Shown here: one piece after another, positions 35,681-46,969 of the stretch | Position numbering within the stretch: the stretch's first letter is position 1 | Layout of the letters: every line of letters begins with the position of its first letter | NCBI GenBank assembly: GCA_001661515.1 | Contig: LUVW01000010.1 | Coordinates: 186,001 to 250,000 of the forward strand | Direction: 5' to 3' | DNA: 64,000 nt | Source: Capniomyces stellatus | Taxonomy: Eukaryota > Kickxellomycota > Harpellomycetes > Harpellales > Legeriomycetaceae | Program-made: the position numbers and the translations under genes | Notes under the pieces: model-generated | Told to the model about the DNA's origin: nothing | The model's database searches: none | What the model saw: the letters and a program-made list of their open reading frames with translations, nothing else

Positions 35681-36451
35681 CTAGTAAAATGGTGTACCCT
35701 TTTGAGGAGGTGAGTTTCTAAAGCATGGTTCGAGTGATTCGGATACAATGTCTCCAGGTATAGGGCTTGGTTGTCTAAGTCCAAAGCTGCAATCTCCCAG
35801 TCTGTTTGACCCCCAGAATCTGCACACGTTTTCGTTTGGATGCATAATATCTCCACCAACAAACTCTGCTGGCTGTACTACACTGCTGACTGGACCACCC
35901 GAAACAGCTACATCGGAGCAACTGTAATATTCGCCAAAACTGGTGTCTCTCTCTCCATAGTAAACACCACCACCATACCATACCCACTGTATAGTATTTA
36001 AACCATCTTGCAAATCTTGTGGGATAGTGATAGACGTGCTACACATCTGTCTTCCGCTTCCTGCCAACGGGCCAAATTGCATATCGTTATGGTCGTCAGG
36101 TCCACAGTCTGTTTCGTAACAAACGGTTTTTATTACTCGGTTGTTGAACTCGGCCCAGCTATCGGATCTTTCAAAGCTTGTCATTGCAATTCTGACAAAA
36201 CCTCCAGGGTGATTGAAACGATCCCATTTGACAGTCAAGTTTTGACCTCGCTGTATGCTCAAAATAGGGCTGTATTGCTTGAGAGCTGGTGAAAGAGCGC
36301 TTGGCGAGTCGCAAGGCCCCTTGCAGCCGGTTCCTGCTGAACAGGTACCGAACCACTTTTGGTTACCTCTTGGAACTGGGAAGTTCATCATTCCGTGACC
36401 AGCACAGAAATAAGTTAAAGCTGAAAATAGTGCTAATTTTGATAAAAACAT
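35681..36451 (-). CDS. Secreted lytic polysaccharide monooxygenase-like protein
   Basis: Copper enzyme class that oxidatively cleaves chitin or cellulose; secreted. Single exon, 256 aa. A hydrophobic signal peptide (MFLSKLALFSALTYFCAG) ends right before H19, so the mature protein would begin with the histidine needed for the copper brace (HGMMNFPVPRG). A second candidate brace histidine is H81 in DRFNHPGGFVRIAM. The conserved axial-aromatic block is EYYSCSDVAVSGG near residue 180. At least ten cysteines are visible (CSAGTGCKGPC; CYETDCG), fitting a disulfide-rich secreted domain. The layout matches the chitin-binding type-4/LPMO superfamily (AA10/AA15-like); the exact AA family and substrate cannot be told. 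No carbohydrate-binding module follows. It may act on insect or fungal chitin; that is inference. Confidence 0.8.
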   Translation of the reverse strand: MFLSKLALFSALTYFCAGHGMMNFPVPRGNQKWFGTCSAGTGCKGPCDSPSALSPALKQYSPILSIQRGQNLTVKWDRFNHPGGFVRIAMTSFERSDSWAEFNNRVIKTVCYETDCGPDDHNDMQFGPLAGSGRQMCSTSITIPQDLQDGLNTIQWVWYGGGVYYGERDTSFGEYYSCSDVAVSGGPVSSVVQPAEFVGGDIMHPNENVCRFWGSNRLGDCSFGLRQPSPIPGDIVSESLEPCFRNSPPQKGTPFY

Positions 36452-39396
36452 TGTATAAGAATGATGTATTATGTGTATTTTTATTTTAGTAAGGCTAGCT
36501 TTAAACTAAGATATTTTTTAGGGAGAAAAGTAAACGCTCACAAGGAAACCAAAAAGTATTTATACAATTATAATTTACAGGCGCTTGGTAATCATCAAGA
36601 CTTATTATCAGGCTTTTTTAAAAATAATCGGATAACACGATTACTTTTTATTTTTAAGGTTACTTTTTTTTTAAATGGTGGAATAATTACTCGTTCATAG
36701 AGTTAAACTTTTTTCGCCGCTTATTAAAAAGCACGGAAATCAGCAGGCTTTTTTCAGTTAATTTCAATTTTTTTCTTCTTGTACTTGTGAATACATCGAT
36801 TAATTAGATAATTTATAAAAATAAAAAAATACAGCTTATACTATTGGGTTAACAGAGTTGTTCAAGTTAATGAAATCTATAGCACTTTTTCAAATTCTTC
36901 ATCGAAAGCCCGCCAAACTGACCTTTTTCCATTTTCCAACTATACCAAATTACAAATTTTACAAAATAGGCACAATTTAATTGACTGAATCAGTCAATAC
37001 GTGGATGATACTTGTATGAATTTCAAATTTTGGGGGTTTTTTAATGTTAAAGCACAACAAAAGCTCCTATTATTATCATCTTGACAAATCCTTTTGTATA
37101 AAGAATGCTGTTTACAGTTTCCTCATTAGCTAATGATATGTTACTTTAAGCTATAATGCTTGAAAAAAGATATAATAATCATAATAAATGAAAAAGTGCT
37201 TTACTTTAATCTGTTCAACCAAAAGCAGATCTAAGCTCACCATTCATGTTAATCCCAATTTTCTAATTTTTTAATTAATTCTCTCTAAAAAGCTGCATTT
37301 ATCCTCACCAACTTGACATTTATCACCAAATTTTCATAATCGTTATTTACGTCAGACGGAAAAAAAATGGAAAAATAAAAAATTGGAAAGTTGGAAAAAC
37401 TGCATTCCAAACTCAATTTGCGCTATTGGCGATGATTAGCGGCACATCTTATTACTAATTATCTTGCTCAATTTGGAATCATGTCGGCTCTGATTCGTTC
37501 ATAAATAGTTTCAACATTATATTCCCATTATACTATGTGAATTAGTGGGTAGTACTAATTAAAAAACACCCTCAACTGAGAAACTGGGATTACTCGTTTG
37601 CGGTGCTCTATTAGACAGCGCTAAGTACCTCTAAACCCCATGAAGCTGTACAGTTTAACTTGACAAAAGATATAGTTGGCACTGAAGACGAGGAAAAAAT
37701 CTGAATTCAACCAAATGCTACAAGCCTAAAATCCACTGACAGCTTCTACTTTATACTGAATAGGCTTTACAGCCCCAATCTTGGGAAGCTGAAGAGTGTG
37801 CATATTTGCCTAGACGTCATAGTTCCTGATATTGATGTTCAGCTAGCAGGCTGAAGAAATACAGAAAAATACCGCGCCACCCATCACCATACAATGGCTA
37901 GCATACATAGCCACTTGGAAGATTTATTAATGCAATATATTCGTAGCAACGAAAAAAATAATATGATATTAGTAGGTCTCCAACCACTTGATTTGATAAT
38001 GTTCATAAATATAACCCCCCCCCCCCCCCNNCCCCCCCCCCCCCCCAAAAAAAAACGACTACTATCTGAATCCGGCATTTACAATTTAACCAGAATCTGC
38101 TCATAACGTTGCTTTTCAAATTGCCTAGAATTTACATTGGCTTAGCTTGGCTAAATTGGTTGCAACAAATTAAGATTATTTATAAAGAACCTTCCAATTC
38201 AGAATTAACATACCCGCTGAAAATCTATTTTTGGAAAGCATGTCGCATTCAGATATGCTGAAAAGGAGGGTTAGTTGAAATTACGTGAAAAACAAAGCTA
38301 GAAAGGTATTGGTGCTGATATCGACATTCGTGTTAATGTCCAGAGTGCCTTTCATTCTCAACACAATGACCGCTGCTTCCACCATCTTTCGACAATGCAA
38401 AGTTTGGTATTAAAATGGTATTAGCTTGATAAAAATATATACACAGTAACTTTCAGTTGATCATGATTAACTTTTTACTCAAGCCAAGGTTCAATGGGAA
38501 CATGGGTCAGAAACACAATTTTGCTAGACTAATTAGCTTGATATACCTTGTGACACCAATGTAGAGCTAATAACTTGTGTCAAATAATCGGTCCATTAGT
38601 TCAGCTTGCTCAATTTAATAAGCGTGGAAAACGGAATAGACTATCCTCAAACACCCATATCATACCATTTCCAACATGAAAATCACTTGTGACAATCACA
38701 ATAAACAGAAACGAAGAAAACAAAAGCAAAAAAAAAAAGGTTTCAAAGTTATGGAAAGCCTGCTAGGAGTTTTGTCACACGATTTAAACTTCCCTGTCTG
38801 GATCAGCAAGTGTTGACTAGCCATATATCTCAGGCGTTCAAATTCGAAACCCTACTTTTACCAAAATATATGACTCAGTTAAACATCAAAGGCATCAAAG
38901 GCATCAAAAAGATATTGCCCGGTATATAAATTAATGGAAGCTTAGTTGAAAACACCTGCTTTAGAATTTGGATAAAATATAGAGTGGGGCCAGCAACTGA
39001 AACTTTTAGAGAATTCAAACTAGCTCACAAGCTCACGCCAAGTGTTATTGATTGATCTATACCATGAAAGCAGTAGGGGGGGGTGGCACTATTAGAATAC
39101 TAAGCAGCGGAGTAATTCCAAGATATTAAATTAAAATTTGAGCTTATAAAAAAAGTACTTATAATTATCGATTCGAGCCATGATTCAAACCATACACCGA
39201 ATGAGTGGGAGAATGCAAGCATTTCATTACTAATGAAAAAAAGTGGAAGAAAAAAAAAAAGTCGATTTCTGATCAAAATTTAATAAATTTTTTTAACGTA
39301 GCTTTTCCAAGTTAGTATTTAATTATAATTCCAAATATTGGAATCTTGATTCCGAAAAGAGACGGACAAATCAAGTTGAAAGCAAATTCTGTACTT
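36452..39396. other. Long intergenic region, LPMO-like / SMAP genes divergent
   Basis: About 2.9 kb, AT-rich. Holds a poly-C gap (38015-38046), a CATCAAAGG period-10 triplet near 38883-38908, and a run of eight Gs near 39077. Frames at 37884-38106 exist only because of the poly-C run. No gene or RNA recognised. Confidence 0.55.
38015..38046. repeat. Poly-C tract with 2-N gap
   Basis: Fifteen C, two N, fifteen C, followed by nine A. Intergenic. Same kind of unresolved homopolymer as at 2884 and 51209. Confidence 0.9.
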
Positions 39397-40284
39397 ATGG
39401 GTAAACATAGCAAGACCAGAGAAGCTCGAAATAAAGCGGAAGACAAGAAGAATAAATTAAATTTAGAGGGTACAAATGATATTATGATCAAGCATCCAGA
39501 AAGCAAGCCTGAGACCCAAGTCTCTAAAAGTAAGCTAACAAGCAAAACTTGGGACAAGAAGGACAAGAAGGACAAGAAGGACAAGAAGGACAAGAAGGAT
39601 AGAAAGGACAAGAAGGATAAAAAGGACAAGAAGGATAAAAAGGACAAGAAGGATACGGATAAATTAAAGCGCAAGGAGATAGATGAACCAGTAGAAGAAG
39701 CCGAAAGGAGTAAAAAAAGAATCAAGAATGAGAATGAAAAGGAGAAAAAACATGTTAATACCACAGTTCTCAAGAATGAAATAAAGGAAATCCCCAGTGC
39801 CGATAAGGTAAAAAAAAAGGCTAAATAGTTAAAATATTCAGTATTTATTGCTGGTCAGGATTAACAAAGCAAATACGCTGTGTTAGTTATAAACAGAAAT
39901 ACGACGATTTAACTTTTGACAATCAAAATATTACTGAATAAACAACCGTATACTGTGCTATCAATTCATACCCATTCACAGACACCTCAGGTGAAAAACG
40001 AGACTGTTCCAGGCGCATGGAACAAGTGGGGCGAATCAACTTTTGAAAACGACGACAGAAAAAACAAATTTCTTCGACTAATGGGTGCTAAGAAAAGCAC
40101 AGTGGCTGCAGAATCTGTTTCTAGCTCAAATGTATCGCATGGCACTTCCAGCAACTTTGATTCTGCCATCAACAGCAAGACAAATATTACAATCCAAAAG
40201 GACCTCGAGTCTCAATTCCAGAAAGGAATCGAGCTAAGGAAAATGAAATACAAGGGCCGAGGAATGGGAATCGGGTTTTTCTAG
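39397..40284 (+). CDS. SMAP-domain protein (KNOP1-like, nucleolar type)
   Basis: My model: exon 39397-39807 and exon 39982-40284, phase 0 junction, 237 aa. The start is the ATG at 39397 (MGKHSKTREARNKAED). Residues about 53-87 are a Lys/Asp tandem repeat (DKK units) coded by repeated GACAAGAAG. A basic, charged linker follows. The C-terminal exon holds the small-acidic-protein-like domain: AWNKWGESTFENDDRKNKF, LRLMGAKK, then LESQFQKGIELRKMKYKGRG and the end GMGIGFF. The same domain ends animal KNOP1 and SMAP; lysine-rich KNOP1 is nucleolar. Function in fungi is unknown, and RNA or ribosome-biogenesis binding is inference from charge. Confidence 0.85.
39553..39656 (+). repeat. GACAAGAAG tandem repeat in the SMAP gene
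   Basis: About eleven 9-bp units coding Asp-Lys-Lys, the last ones degenerate (GATAAAAAG). In-frame, so unit gain or loss would keep the frame. Confidence 0.85.
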
Positions 40285-40599
40285 GGGGTATCAAGTCACC
40301 GTTGCGTTTAAAATGTGACAACCTGCAACAACAAAAATGATATTAAAGTCTTTCTACTTTGAGTTTGTAACCATCTCTATGAATTGGTGAATTTGAAAAA
40401 TAAATAAATAAACGAAAACTTGGTTGTGAAGGTGGTAACTTGTCACAGCTACACTTGCTACGGTTTAAATGCTTACTTATAATAAGCTATAATATTCTAA
40501 TTACTTGGAAATAATAAAAAGTAGGAAACTATATACATTTATTAATTCTAGAGTAATGAAATTGAGTCTATTTTGCTGCTCTGTTAGACCAGATGCATG
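40285..40599. other. Convergent 3' intergenic region
   Basis: Between the SMAP and YIPPHLR genes. No feature seen beyond AT-rich 3' ends. Confidence 0.5.
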
Positions 40600-41374
40600 T
40601 TATAACGAAGGGAAGTCCTCCTCAGTCCATCTAGGGGAGCGAGATTTCTTAAACCCATTGGAATTGTCAGGAGTAGATGCTTTGCTGTTGTAGGAATGAG
40701 TATGTTGTCTGTTTTCCCTGTTCATGGGGATCACGTACTTTGGGATATTCTCTTTTGGTGTAAACCCGTCCCTAATCCTCCTTTCTTTGCGTATACTACC
40801 ATCAGCCCTCACAGATGCCGGAATAATGTTACAACTGGAGCTACCAAGTTCGCCATTAGATTTTGGCATCCCTGGCTCGGTATTCATCATCCCCCTTTCA
40901 TTTTTTTCTGTGGCAGGTTTAATTTCGGAATTTGGACATGGTCGAGTTGAATCTCCTTTTTCTTGAGCCTTTCCATCTATGCATTTCACTTGCTCTACAA
41001 AAATAAACAAAAAGCAAGCGGTGGTAGCTATACACTCGACTGTTTATTTGTATTTTCGGTGGTGTTTATCCACGCCACACTCCAAACATTTGGAAATACG
41101 CTAGTAACTTGTAACATAAATGTGCCTTAAAAAAAATACCTATTTGGCTATCCTGTATACTAAGGCTTTTTAATTCGTCGATAATTTCATCACTTGGATC
41201 GCTAAAAGATTTTTCTGGGCTTTTTTTTAGTCTTTGATCATTTCTAAAAGTATAACCGCCAATCGAGTGCTCATTTTTGGGAATCTGCTTTACATTATCC
41301 TTTTCTTGAACTCCTGAATTGGTACTGACCAACTCGGATTTTTTTTTCGCTCGTAGGTGTGGTGGGATATACAT
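40600..41374 (-). CDS. Disordered protein with N-terminal YIPPHLR motif
   Basis: My model: exon 41374-41140 and exon 40994-40600, in phase, 209 aa. It starts MYIPPHLRAKKKSEL, continues with polar, Lys/Ser-rich sequence, and ends SRSPRWTEEDFPSL. The pairing of an N-terminal YIPPHLR with a C-terminal acidic-aromatic DFPSL is seen in several RNA-binding or translation-linked disordered proteins, but I cannot name the family. A short helix (SDEIIDELKSLSIQD) precedes the intron. No membrane segment or signal peptide. Confidence 0.75.
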
Positions 41375-43292
41375 TATAGCCTATAGCATGTATTACACTA
41401 TGTTAGCGCAGATCCAATGTGTATAAAATTATATAACGCTAGCCCTTGCAATAGCAAAAAAGGGATGAATTACAAAACAAATCCAAAAAACTGCTGAAGA
41501 AAACAGCCCTTGTTTAACGATTCCATTTTTTTCAATTTTGAAATTTCTCTTTTGCATTTTTTTAACGGATTTTACTTCAAAAGCCCAATTCTATTTATTT
41601 TTTTTCCTCGTTTAATAAGGAACCAATGACTTTCAATGAATATAAGGCACCAATGGTGGCAAAATTTCCAGTTCCTCAAATTAAGTTACCACTTGCAATA
41701 TTAACATTTCACAATCTTCAATTGAGAATAAAACTTGATCATTTATCATAGCATGCTATATTTTTCCTCTTGCCAAAAAAAACCCAAATTTCTAGAGTGG
41801 TCGACGTGATCCTATCAATGTTTGTTTTTCTGCTTATTGCAACAAATTCAAACATGCTAACCACAAGTCTGTAGTATCGGTAGAATAATGGTATTCTGTT
41901 AATAAAAGTCACAATTGATCCGCTCTGGTGTAGACGGGTTTGAATGAAGCTAGATACGCGGTATGCAGCTTCAAATCAATATTATGATTTGTAGGCACAG
42001 TCGAAAGCATACTGGTTGGTTATCTCATTTCATATTACATCGCTGTGCGCTGGGACGTGTTCCTATGCTTTTAAATAAGGATAGCTCATTGTTAGCAAGC
42101 CGTCATTAAATGGTGGAGCAAACCTGCAGCAAGTCATTTTCCCAGCCACTTGGTCATGCAGTTGATTGTATACTGACTATCCGCGGATCTGATCCATGTA
42201 CTCTTGGAAATTAATAAATAAACCCCAAATTCCTCCCAGAACGCACAGCTTACAATTCCGTTTCTACATCGCCATCATAACCACTAGTTTTTTTGTTTTG
42301 TTTATGCTGCCTATGTAATCGAATATAAAACCAATACACATAATATTACACATACACACTTATAAAAGCTCAACTAAGTTAGAGAGTTGTTTGAGCGGGT
42401 ATAGCGGTGTCAATACTGATGGCTACTACGGCCCAGTAAACATGCCGAATAAAATATGTATATAGCGTGCCGCACAACAAGCATACCGATGCCAACAATG
42501 GAAAGTGGTTTCATGGACTATATTTGACCAAAAACAGCAGTGCTCAAGTAGGCATAGCCAATACGGTGGAAAAAAAATAAAGGCGCTGGATGTTGATAAC
42601 ATTTTTGCAAACCAACCTATTCTAAATACAGACAACATATTTTAGATAATGTTGTGGGCAGAGAGAGTAACCTTCAAGAAGGCTAATTAACCACAACTAC
42701 AAGATGTGTATAAATGCCATGCCAGCCCAAACTTTTAGCGATAAAACGCATTCATCCTGATCCAACACACAAATCTTGTAAAGCACATAGACATGGAGTA
42801 GGTCAACTACAATGTATGTAAATGTGGGTTATGGAAAGACCACAGGGCAAAACAGAATACTTTATCTGGGCTTTCGTTTTTATCTGGTGGAATAAAAAAA
42901 ACAGCACCAAAATATCGAGCTAATGAAGTTCCATCTAAGCCAAAAGTAGTTGTGAAACGACAAAACCTAACCACGTACTGCCAGGTTTCGTTGATGGAAA
43001 ACAAGTCGACGGTTTATTTTTGGTGGGAAACAAAGTGTAGTCGGAAATGCTGAATGTCCGCACTTTACAAACGCATCGGCGTTGTCTGAGGCAAACCCAG
43101 TCTAAATGATCAGGATAGCTGTGATTATAGTGCTAACTTGCCAACTTGATGAGAAAAATGATATATCAGAAGGTTGTGATCGAAGCAATTATATTTAAGT
43201 TATAATATTTAAAAAAAGAAACACAAAAACAATGATATTGCTTAAAACCCGAGGTATGCTAAATAAAGTATTCAGGCCAATCGTTTGGTTAT
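41375..43292. other. Intergenic, about 1.9 kb
   Basis: Between two minus-strand genes. Short minus-strand frames at 42426-42638 and 42807-43004 have no family features and no splice support. No RNA gene recognised. Confidence 0.5.
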
Positions 43293-43771
43293 TTATTTAA
43301 CTGGTGCTGGGTTCATCTTCATCTTTCCACCTACAAGAGTGGTGACATTGACGAAACGACGGTTGTACTTTTCGCGCTTCATGGCACGACCTAATTAAAA
43401 TAAAGTTTACAAAGCCAGGTTTTTAACTCGAACAAACCAAGTAATCAGAGCCAACAAAATCGGGATGCATTTAAAAATGTGTTGAGTTTACGGAAACCAA
43501 AATTACCTTTAGCCTTCTTTGGCTTATCGGTTTTTTCAACCTTTGGTGCTTGTGATCTGACTTTACCAGCACGAGCGAGAGATCCGTGAACTTTACCCTA
43601 TAACAGAGATAACAAAAGCATTATTATTTACTGCTTTTAGCAACGAGCTACGGATTCGAATTTTTTAAACGAGTATATTTGTGACTGGTGTCGAGTATGC
43701 ATCGAATCCGTGGTTTCTATAATTCCGGGCATCTTTATTATATAAAATATATGCTGTTGATAACTTACCAT
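43293..43771 (-). CDS. RPS30: Small-subunit ribosomal protein eS30
   Basis: Component of the 40S subunit near the decoding centre. My model: exon 1 is only the ATG (43771-43769, donor GTAAGT), exon 2 is 43597-43507, exon 3 is 43390-43293, all in phase, 63 aa. The protein begins [20 protein letters not shown], continues with a Lys-rich stretch, and has the conserved core [12 protein letters not shown] near the C-terminus. There is no ubiquitin-like (FUBI) leader, as usual in fungi. The middle EKTDKP is less basic than most eS30 sequences. Introns right after the ATG are common in ribosomal protein genes. Confidence 0.95.
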
Positions 43772-44943
43772 TTTAAATCGTTAATATTATAATCGACAGA
43801 TTTCGAGAAGGAGGTCAAAACTCGGCAAGCTTGTAATATTATTTAAGATTCGATTATTCTCAATTTGATTTTTTTTTTAGCCCTTTTTTACTTTGAATTA
43901 AATAGCTTGATTTTATTGTAAAATTAATTTGGTATTGAACATTTCCATTAAAAAAAAGGTATTGGGCAAGAATAATAAAATTGTGGTTTTAGACCAGATA
44001 ATTGGCTAAGCCACCTTAATTGTTTTGTGTTGTTCGATTTAAATTCAAGTGATGAAAATACGGTAATGCAACCATCTGTTTTAAATTCATGCAAATGTTT
44101 TACCTACGGATTGTAAAGTATTCTTTTAACCCCCATCAAATTCAGCACTACGCCCGATGTACTTTACTGTTACTAGCTAACAGGATAAACCTACAATCAC
44201 AACACGTAGCAGTCACCAAAATACCAAAACAAAAAAAAACTGATGGTAACGCAACCAAGTCTTACCAGGTGCAAAAGCAAGCGCAAAATTTTTGGCGAGA
44301 CCATGTTGGTAAATTTATGTCAATAAGAGTGCATATACCAATAAAATTTTGTCTGAACCCCCGCAGAACTAAAAAATATATGCGAATACAAACTTGAGTG
44401 ACGATTATACTCTATTGTAGAGCTTGTAAGCGTCACATATCAATCAATTTATTCAATGGTGTTGATCCCAGGTATATACCGCGCCTCCAATACCCTGTTA
44501 TTCCAGAAAATCGAGTGCATAAATATGTACTACTTGGAACTACTATCGCCAAGAACTGAGATGCTGGGCACAAACAAAGCTTGTAATACAACGATAGCCA
44601 CTAGTAGCGCACGCGCAAAATTTGAATGTCATTGCAAGTGATACAAGATAAAGCGTGCACAAGTTTTATTTAAAAAAGTAAAGCGTGTATTACTGGGTGC
44701 AATATTTTTAAAAAGTCTCAACTGCTGGATCAGCTGGACTTTATTCAAGTTGGGCCTAAATAAAACAAATAAACGGCTAATAGTTGTCCGAGTACACTAT
44801 TGTTACGTCTATGCACCCGATATACATAATATATAAAGCATTTTTGGTAGCAAGCTTTAGAGACTGTGTTGGTAGTACAAGCAAATGTAATGGAATACTG
44901 GGTGTGTTTGTGGAAAACATGGCAGTGTATTTTTGAGCAAGCT
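43772..44943. other. Intergenic, RPS30 promoter and MIS18 3' side
   Basis: About 1.2 kb. A plus-strand frame at 44089-44397 is basic but has no recognisable features, and I do not call it. RPS30 and MIS18 are both on the minus strand, so the RPS30 promoter lies at the left end. Confidence 0.5.
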
Positions 44944-46242
44944 TTATATATACCCCCGTCCCCTGTCGCTTTCATGATTATATATGACTCTCGCTGGTTC
45001 GGCGCGGTTTGGATGACCAGACTTTATCTGCATTTCTTCAAACTCCTGCTCTAGCACCAATACCCGCTGCATAACTCTAACCATACTGTTCTGGGTCTTT
45101 AAGCATTAAACAGATAGGAATACACATTGGTTAGATATACTACACATGGCTAATAGTTACATTTGTAACTAGAAAAATACCAATAACATATGCTTACTTT
45201 AACAAGCTCTGAATGAAGTTCCGATGTAGACAGCATGTTCACCTCTTGTGAGTTTGCGTCCTTTGATTTTCTGGAACACTGGCCTAGCTTGTACCTGTTT
45301 TTTTAAGTACGGGTGCGTAAATAACAGTATAGAAATATTGGCGACAAAATGTCACAGTCATTACTTCAATAAATAAATAAAAAGGTAGCGGTCCTTACGT
45401 TGACAGCGAGTTGATATTGATACAGTACAGTCCCCTATGTACAATATTGTTCGTTTTGTTATAGATATGCTCAAGCAAAATCACGAGGCTTAAAGAATAG
45501 AAATTAGAATTAAATAAGCAATAAAAGGGAACTGATAATTTGGCACCAACCTTAATGAATCTAGTGCACGGTTTGTACTTATATACTTTACACCAAGCTT
45601 GGTGTTGCATTCTCTGCACTCCAGATTTACAAAAACGCTATGAAACAACCAAAACAATAAAGTTTAAACCATTTTAAGCAACAATGACAATATATTAAAC
45701 CATTTAAAAATTGTTGTTAATACTATACAATAAGGCGGATAAGCATGACCGTATGCTACTTACCTCCCCTTTCCTGGATTGTCGTTATTTATATGTTTGT
45801 TATCGTACTCAATTACAGAATCTGTAGTGGCTAAATACATCATTTTAATATACGGTTCAGTCAACACACTATTTATGCAATTTAGAACCGCCAATTAATG
45901 GCCAACGATTCGGTAAATATAAACAATGTAACTAGATAAATTATTACATGAGAAGGTTATTATTCCAAAATCTTTTTTTACTTCAATGCAACAATACGAA
46001 TCCGCCAAAATAGATCTACAGGCAATGCACATGAAAACTGCAGACTCTTCACTAGTATCTCTGCTTTTCATTTCGTTGGCTTCGGCTTGGCCTGTTTTGA
46101 AATAGTTTCCATTAGGAGATCGGTTATCCATTTCCTCTGCTTTTACGTCGATATAGTCTTCAATTGAATTAGGACTTCTTGGGAAGGCTCTGCCTTTGTT
46201 TGCTGGAATTGAATGTCTGTTACTTTTCGAATAACGTTCCAT
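44944..46242 (-). CDS. MIS18: MIS18 centromere-licensing protein (Mis18/Yippee-type domain)
   Basis: Licenses CENP-A deposition at centromeres (family knowledge). My model: exons 46242-45948, 45830-45764, 45637-45551, 45488-45399, 45294-45198, 45096-44944, all in phase, 262 aa. The N-terminal 65 residues are polar and probably disordered. The Mis18 domain has two zinc-binding pairs: C72-x2-C75 in VFMCIACRSILADS and C128-x2-C131 in NLECRECNTKLGVKY. Between them TDSVIEYDN matches the family's beta strands. After the second pair come LEHIYNKTNN and LYCINI. The C-terminal 60 residues form a likely coiled coil (MVRVMQRVLVLEQEFEEMQI), the usual Mis18 oligomerisation helix. The start is the ATG at 46242; a GTG ten codons upstream is in frame but unlikely. 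Confidence 0.88.
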
Positions 46243-46480
46243 TTTTGTTTTTTTGGTTGGATTTATCGACACTTGTTTTTTTTTTGCTTTATCGAAAAAT
46301 GAAATAATTAAATGCCTTTAAACTTTTTTATTGATCAACTAGTTTGTTTAAAATAAACGCGAGCTTTTTTTTTTCTTTCACTCAAGTCGAGACTACTTGC
46401 TTCTGTTTTGTTTTCGCTTTGAATACCAAGTATATTCCTGCTTGTTCTAGTCCAATCCTAACTCTTTGGTTGTAAATACG

Positions 46481-46969
46481 ATGGACCAATTAACGTCAAA
46501 CTCAGACGATGATAACAAGCCTGTGTTGTTTATAATTAATAGTTTAGAATTATTTGAAGCTAAACGCTGTGTTGAGAAACGCATACATTTCCGATGCGTT
46601 AAATACTTTTTTCTTGGCAAGGGCACAGCCTGGTATTACCCATCAAAAGTGTTTAATATCTTGGATGTGAATAAGAGTAGTTAGCGCAAATACAGTACAT
46701 ACATTCATTTAGCAAGTTAACCGTTTTTTTCTTCTTCTCGCATACGTTTTACTAATCCCTGGTAGCTTTTAATGGAATTACATTCCCAGCAAAATCAATT
46801 CGAAACTCATAAATATACTGTTGCTATATTGTATGGAGTTGGGCTCAATACGCTTTATAGTGGTAGATCAAACAGCCAAGGGACTAAATGTTTAATGTTT
46901 TACATTAGAGAGTGCTTGACTCAGCTTTTCAGGGAAATAGCTGAACTGTTCACATTAATATTCGCATAA
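46481..46969 (+). CDS. Possible small gene, one or two exons, unassigned
   Basis: Two neighbouring plus-strand frames, 46481-46684 (67 aa from MDQLTSNSDDDNKP) and 46772-46969 (65 aa from MELHSQQNQFETH), lie between the divergent MIS18 promoter and RAB5. Both have protein-like composition (VLFIINSLELFEAKRC; VAILYGVGLNTLYSG), unlike the surrounding AT-rich noise. An acceptor-like CAG near 46788 could join them, but I cannot find a clean donor giving one frame. I do not recognise a family. It may be a real small gene or chance. Confidence 0.3.

Noticed and set aside
37884..38106. Frames on both strands across 38015-38046
   Set aside because: They exist only because poly-C reads as poly-Pro or poly-Gly; an N gap lies in the middle.
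44089..44397. 102-codon plus-strand basic frame
   Set aside because: No motif, no splice support, and no start context; likely chance in intergenic DNA.
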